A DNA stretch of 6,111 bases from positions 1 through 6,111 of the forward strand of contig JAITTD010000203.1 in NCBI GenBank assembly GCA_031287245.1. The letters run 5' to 3'. Under the pieces are notes generated by a model. The model saw only the letters and a program-made list of their open reading frames with translations, ran no database searches and was not told the origin of the DNA. This stretch comes from Bacteroidales bacterium. Its GTDB lineage: Bacteria; Bacteroidota; Bacteroidia; Bacteroidales; UBA4181. Both the position numbers and the translations under genes were made by a program. Of this stretch, positions 4,028-6,111 are shown one piece after another. Within the stretch, counting starts at the first letter, position 1, and each line of letters begins with the position of its first letter.

Positions 4028-6111
4028 ATTAATTCGGGAGGCATGGAGTGTGCCTTTTACCTTTTTCACTTTGTTGATGAGCAGATCCAAATCATTGTTG
4101 TCTTTCACCAGCACGGAGATGGTGCCTTCAAAGATGCCGTCGCTGGTTTGTATGGAAATGGAACGGATGGCAGTGTTCATTTCTTTGGAAATGATTTCTG
4201 TGAGGCGGTTTACTATGCCTGTTTCGTCGTAGCCCTTCACCCACAAGTCTGCCTGATAGAGTGTGTCCTGCTCGGAGTCCACCCAGCGGGCATCCATGAT
4301 GCGGTAGCCGTATTTTTCCGCCATTTGCTTGGCATTCGGACAGTTTGCGCGATGAATCTTCACCCCTTCGTTGATGGTGACAAAGGCGAAAATGCGGTCG
4401 CCATACACAGGGTTGCAGCATGGCGCTAATTTGAAATTCCAACCACCCGTCTTTCCGTCAATAGCGATGTAATCCTTTTCGTTCGCCTTTCTCTGGCGCG
4501 GGCGAGCCAGTTTTCCTGCTATCTGTTCATCAATTCTGTCGGGCGTTTTGCTCTTATCTTCCGTTGCCGACACTGCCTCTTTGATGGCAGGAAAATCCAG
4601 TTTGTCGTCCACTGCCAAGGCATATACCTCGGTGTAAGTCTTTACTTTTTGTATTTTCTGAATGATTTTCAACGCATTGTCGTCAAAACTCAGTTTCCAG
4701 TTTTTGAAGCGGCGGGTCAGTATTTCGCGTCCCTGTTCGGATATTTTGCGCTCTTCGTCTTTTAGCAAAGCCTTGATACGATTGCGAGCCTTCGATGTGA
4801 CCACCACGTTGAGCCAGTCGGCATTGGGCTTTTGGTTTTTAAAGGTGTTGATTTCCACTCTGTCACCGTTTTGCAGCACATGGCGGATGGGGACATTCTT
4901 TCCGTTCACCTTGCCGCTTACACAGGAACTGCCGATGCTGGAATGGATGTCGAAGGCGAAATCAAGTACGGTGGAACCCGCCGGCAATTTGCGCAGGTCG
5001 CCTTTGGGCGTGAACACGAATATTTCTTTCGAGTAAAGATTCAACTTCATATTGTCCAGGCGTTCGGACGTTTCGGCGTCGGGCGAATCGATGCTTTCGC
5101 GGATTTGTTGCAGCAGTTGTTCCATGTTGGTGTCTGCTTGCCCGCCTTTGTATTTCCAGTGCGCCGCCAATCCCTTTTCGGCAATCTCGTCCATGCGGGC
5201 AGTGCGTATCTGCACTTCCACCCAGCGCCCTTCGTGCCCTACTACCGTTGTGTGCAGCGATTCGTAGCCGTTTGACTTGGGAACCGAAATCCAGTCGCGC
5301 ATTCTGAGCGGGTTGGGCTGGTAAAAGTCCGTCACCACCGAATATACGTGCCAGCAATCCGATTTTTCCTTAGTCAATTCGGAATTGAGAATGATGCGGA
5401 TAGCGAACAAATCATACACTTCTTCAAAATCAACATGTTGCTTCACCATCTTGTTGTAAATGGAATACACCGATTTGAGCCGCGCTTTGATGGAAAAACT
5501 AAACCCCTGTCGGGTCAACTCGTCGTGAATGGGTTGCACAAATTCTTTGATGAACTTGTTTCGTTTAGAGGTGGTTGCGGCTAATTTGTGGGTGATGTTC
5601 CTGTATGCTTCGGGCTGTATTTGTTTCAGCGACAGGTCTTCCATTTCCGATTTGATGTTGTACAAACCCAAACGGTGTGCCAGCGGTGCGAAGAGGTAAA
5701 AACTGTCGGAGGCAAAGGAATAACGCTCGTTTTCAGGAAATGTTTCCAGAATGCGCATCAGTTTGAGCCGTTCGCCCAGTTTGATGAGTATCACATTGAT
5801 GTCTGTCACCATCAAGAGCAGCATATTGCGGAAGTTTTCCGCCTGATGTACGCTGTCGTTGACGGAAATACCAGATATACGTGCCAGTTCGCCGGTCATC
5901 ACCGCCACTTTTTCGCCAAAAATCTGACGAATTTTCTCTATATCTATCGCTTCACTGTCTTCTTTTTTGTCGGAGGGCGCGGCAACGCCTGCAAAATGAT
6001 AAAGCATGGACGCCAGCACGGCAGATTTCTTCAATCCCAATTCCTCAACGGCTATCAATGCCACGTCAAGACCGAAATCCAGCGCCGGCTGCCCGTAAAG
6101 AGCAGTCAAAG
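4013..6111 (-). CDS. relA: RelA/SpoT homologue, (p)ppGpp synthetase with degenerate HD domain (5' end missing)
   Basis: This is a long RSH protein that makes the stringent-response alarmone (p)ppGpp from ATP and GTP or GDP. The frame stays open to the right edge; the first complete codon (6109-6107, TTG) is internal leucine. By family length roughly 40 N-terminal residues are missing. Counting from that codon, the HD-like domain is at 1-150 and the synthetase at 200-320, with R210, K212, S216, D233, Y282, H286 and E298 (EVQIRT) intact. TGS is at 360-422, a zinc-finger-like domain with C564, C565, H586 and C590 at 555-610, and ACT at 618-692. The HD site is lost: HD became Y37 H38, the ED pair became G41 V42, and DRxHN became E113 to L117. 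It is therefore inferred to be synthetase-only. The RMRD motif (269-272) is basic, as in bifunctional Rel, not acidic as in E. coli RelA. Confidence 0.93.
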   Translation of the reverse strand, partial: LTALYGQPALDFGLDVALIAVEELGLKKSAVLASMLYHFAGVAAPSDKKEDSEAIDIEKIRQIFGEKVAVMTGELARISGISVNDSVHQAENFRNMLLLMVTDINVILIKLGERLKLMRILETFPENERYSFASDSFYLFAPLAHRLGLYNIKSEMEDLSLKQIQPEAYRNITHKLAATTSKRNKFIKEFVQPIHDELTRQGFSFSIKARLKSVYSIYNKMVKQHVDFEEVYDLFAIRIILNSELTKEKSDCWHVYSVVTDFYQPNPLRMRDWISVPKSNGYESLHTTVVGHEGRWVEVQIRTARMDEIAEKGLAAHWKYKGGQADTNMEQLLQQIRESIDSPDAETSERLDNMKLNLYSKEIFVFTPKGDLRKLPAGSTVLDFAFDIHSSIGSSCVSGKVNGKNVPIRHVLQNGDRVEINTFKNQKPNADWLNVVVTSKARNRIKALLKDEERKISEQGREILTRRFKNWKLSFDDNALKIIQKIQKVKTYTEVYALAVDDKLDFPAIKEAVSATEDKSKTPDRIDEQIAGKLARPRQRKANEKDYIAIDGKTGGWNFKLAPCCNPVYGDRIFAFVTINEGVKIHRANCPNAKQMAEKYGYRIMDARWVDSEQDTLYQADLWVKGYDETGIVNRLTEIISKEMNTAIRSISIQTSDGIFEGTISVLVKDNNDLDLLINKVKKVKGTLHASRINSIKN

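Overview
The window looks like chromosomal DNA of a Bacteroidota, probably Bacteroidales-type, bacterium. Two intergenic regions each hold an exact Bacteroidota primary-sigma promoter (TTTG, 20 bp, TAnnTTTG). Start codons have A/T-rich leaders without strong Shine-Dalgarno sequences. The gene contents (dnaN with a DEDDh exonuclease, a reverse rubrerythrin, a long RelA/SpoT homologue with an RMRDWIS motif) fit that phylum. The genus cannot be fixed from the sequence.

Layout: positions 1-354 are non-coding. They hold an array of 8-bp repeats (93-132), an array of 7-bp repeats (156-204) and the dnaN promoter (263-294). A tight plus-strand operon follows: dnaN (sliding clamp), a DnaQ-like 3'-5' exonuclease with an ExoX-like C-terminal domain, and ridA (enamine/imine deaminase). 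The joins are a 1-nt overlap and a 1-nt gap. Between the convergent operons, 2649-2807 carries an imperfect inverted-repeat element with A/T runs at its outer edges. It is either a small non-autonomous repeat or a bidirectional terminator.

On the minus strand, reading right to left, are the last 699 codons of a long RelA/SpoT homologue whose start lies beyond the right edge, then perR (own promoter at 3887-3918), then a reverse rubrerythrin 49 nt downstream of perR. perR and the rubrerythrin form a compact peroxide-response unit: the regulator keeps all five PerR metal ligands, and its neighbour is a typical peroxide-reducing diiron protein.

The most notable protein feature is in the RelA/SpoT homologue. 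Its ppGpp synthetase residues are intact, but every HD-hydrolase metal or catalytic position I could align is replaced, so it should be a synthetase-only enzyme. I found no CRISPR array, tRNA, rRNA, transposase or defence system. Most of the window is ordinary housekeeping and stress-response DNA.
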